Part shown: positions 14,027-14,710 of the stretch, in pieces
Layout of the letters: every line of letters begins with the position of its first letter
Position numbering within the stretch: the first letter of the stretch is position 1
From: Pseudomonadota bacterium
Lineage (GTDB): Bacteria > Desulfobacterota > Desulfobulbia > Desulfobulbales > JAGXFP01
DNA length: 14,710 nucleotides
Assembly (NCBI GenBank): GCA_030673265.1
Contig: DAOVJK010000039.1
Coordinates: 1-14,710 of the forward strand
Direction: 5' to 3'
The notes under the pieces: generated by a model
What the model saw: the letters and a program-made list of their open reading frames with translations, nothing else
What the model was told of the DNA's origin: nothing
The model's database searches: none
Translations under genes and position numbers: made by a program

Positions 14027-14353
14027 ATGAAAACAATTATTTCTTTTACTCTGTTGGCAGTCTTTTTAATTCTGGGTCATACCATCGTTTTTGCCGGCGA
14101 CCTTGACGATGGAATCTCAAAGTTCAGCGATGATAGCATTTCGAGTTATGACAATATGGGGAAGGCTGATAAGAACATCAAATTTATCATTATGAATTCC
14201 AAGTCAAGGGCCAAGGTAGCTGAGAAGGCGGGTGGTGGCGGCAGCACTACGACTGGGAAAACCACTGGTGACAACAACAGAAACAGTGTTGTCATGGGAG
14301 CAGGCAGTAAAATCCTTGGCGATGTTATAATTGTTGATGAGAGTAAGAACTAG
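14027..14353 (+). CDS. Small exported protein sharing an end motif with the repeat proteins (108 aa)
   Basis: A signal peptide (MKTIISFTLLAVFLILGHTI, cleavage after VFA, residue 23) leads to an acidic stretch (GDLDDGISKFSDDSISSYDN). A basic stretch around KSRAKVAEKAGGGGS and a Gly/Thr-rich linker follow, then the end NNRNSVVMGAGSKILGDVII. That end resembles the last residues of the 854-residue protein (NKNSVIMK) and the Val-x-Gly-x-Gly-Ser pattern of the repeats. It may be a capping, nucleating or secretion partner for the repeat proteins; this is inference from position and the shared motif. The start at 14027 has GGAG about nine bases upstream; a TTG at 14021 is less likely. It has its own promoter candidate and is followed by a strong terminator. 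Confidence 0.7.
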   Translation: MKTIISFTLLAVFLILGHTIVFAGDLDDGISKFSDDSISSYDNMGKADKNIKFIIMNSKSRAKVAEKAGGGGSTTTGKTTGDNNRNSVVMGAGSKILGDVIIVDESKN

Positions 14354-14432
14354 TACAGTAGACCGGTTGATTTTCGTTCAGGATTGAGACCGCCCATAAA
14401 TACAGATTGTTTAATAACATCGAATTTCTTTT

Positions 14433-14472
14433 AAAAAGGCCGTATCCCGACAATTAGGGACTCGGCCTTTTT
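14433..14472 (+). terminator. Intrinsic terminator ending the repeat-protein cluster
   Basis: AAAAAGGCCG (14433-14442) pairs with CGGCCTTTTT (14463-14472), with a further inner TCCC/GGGA pairing. The 3' T-run serves the plus strand, and the 5' A-run would allow some function in the other direction. It lies 80 bases after the 108-residue gene and just before the next start codon at 14495. Confidence 0.85.
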
Positions 14473-14494
14473 CCTATTCACAGGACCCATAATT

Positions 14495-14710
14495 ATGAGT
14501 GAAAAATCTACCTTGGGATTTGAAAGTAATCTTATTCCGGTAATGCGGGAGGGCGTTGAAGTGGTCAAAATGATCTGCTTCGGAAAGCTGAGTGCATCAC
14601 TGGTTGCGAGATATCCGCATCAGAATAAAAAATACTGCAGCATGCTTACCGGCGCGGTGATTAATAAAATATTCGGCACTCCTAATAACCAGGAACCTTT
14701 CGCCTCTTTC
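14495..14710 (+). CDS. Unknown protein, N-terminal part
   Basis: The start codon at 14495 has AGGA about ten bases upstream, just after the terminator, and the frame is open for 72 codons to the window edge. The visible part begins MSEKSTLGFESNLIPVMREG and continues with VKMICFGKLSASLVARYP, then KKYCSMLTGAVINKIFGTPN. It has no signal peptide and looks cytoplasmic and helical. No family was recognised from this fragment. The terminator in front of it separates it from the repeat-protein cluster, so it is probably a new transcription unit. Confidence 0.6.
   Translation, partial: MSEKSTLGFESNLIPVMREGVEVVKMICFGKLSASLVARYPHQNKKYCSMLTGAVINKIFGTPNNQEPFASF

Overview
The window looks like chromosomal DNA of a Gram-negative bacterium, most likely from the Desulfobacterota (deltaproteobacterial) side. 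Pointers are a hemerythrin protein fused to a DUF438-type PAS domain, small cysteine-rich CW-type proteins, a class I cyclic-di-GMP (GEMM) riboswitch, a Lcl/DUF1566 lipoprotein and several Sec-exported proteins. The lineage is an inference from gene style, not from a marker gene. No rRNA, tRNA, CRISPR array or intact mobile element was seen.

Left part (1-2800): a minus-strand group runs from a WYL-domain regulator through a single-domain cyclic-nucleotide-binding protein into the start of an AI-2E family permease, with a 23-base overlap between the last two genes. Two small unknown genes point the other way. A 25-base imperfect palindrome lies between the regulator and the first of them and is a candidate operator.

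Second part (2900-4650): a 69-residue protein with seven cysteines is preceded by a complete minus-strand control unit: promoter, class I c-di-GMP aptamer, intrinsic terminator, ribosome-binding site. Next to it is the hemerythrin-PAS gene. A paralogue of the seven-cysteine protein sits 3.5 kb away without the riboswitch.

Third part (4650-8090): a TlpA-like thioredoxin gene carrying three frameshifts, a small intact unknown gene, a second frameshifted small gene, the second cysteine-rich gene, and a stand-alone response-regulator receiver domain, with long stretches that hold no convincing gene.

Fourth part (8090-10000): three minus-strand genes for exported proteins: one with an internal 34-residue repeat, a DUF1566 lipoprotein and an FxLYD-like protein.

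Fifth part (10000-14500), the most unusual: a cluster of exported repeat proteins. An 854-residue protein is almost entirely 22 tandem repeats of 35-37 residues. A 311-residue protein has eight 36-residue repeats built on the same pattern, and a third, 108-residue protein shares a short end motif. The conserved NVA(V/I)G core, regular Asn/Ser/Gly positions and absence of any membrane anchor suggest extracellular beta-solenoid or amyloid-like fibre subunits that may assemble together. The promoter region has a CRP/FNR-like inverted repeat and overlapping small palindromes, and the cluster ends in a clear terminator. A new unknown gene begins at the right edge.
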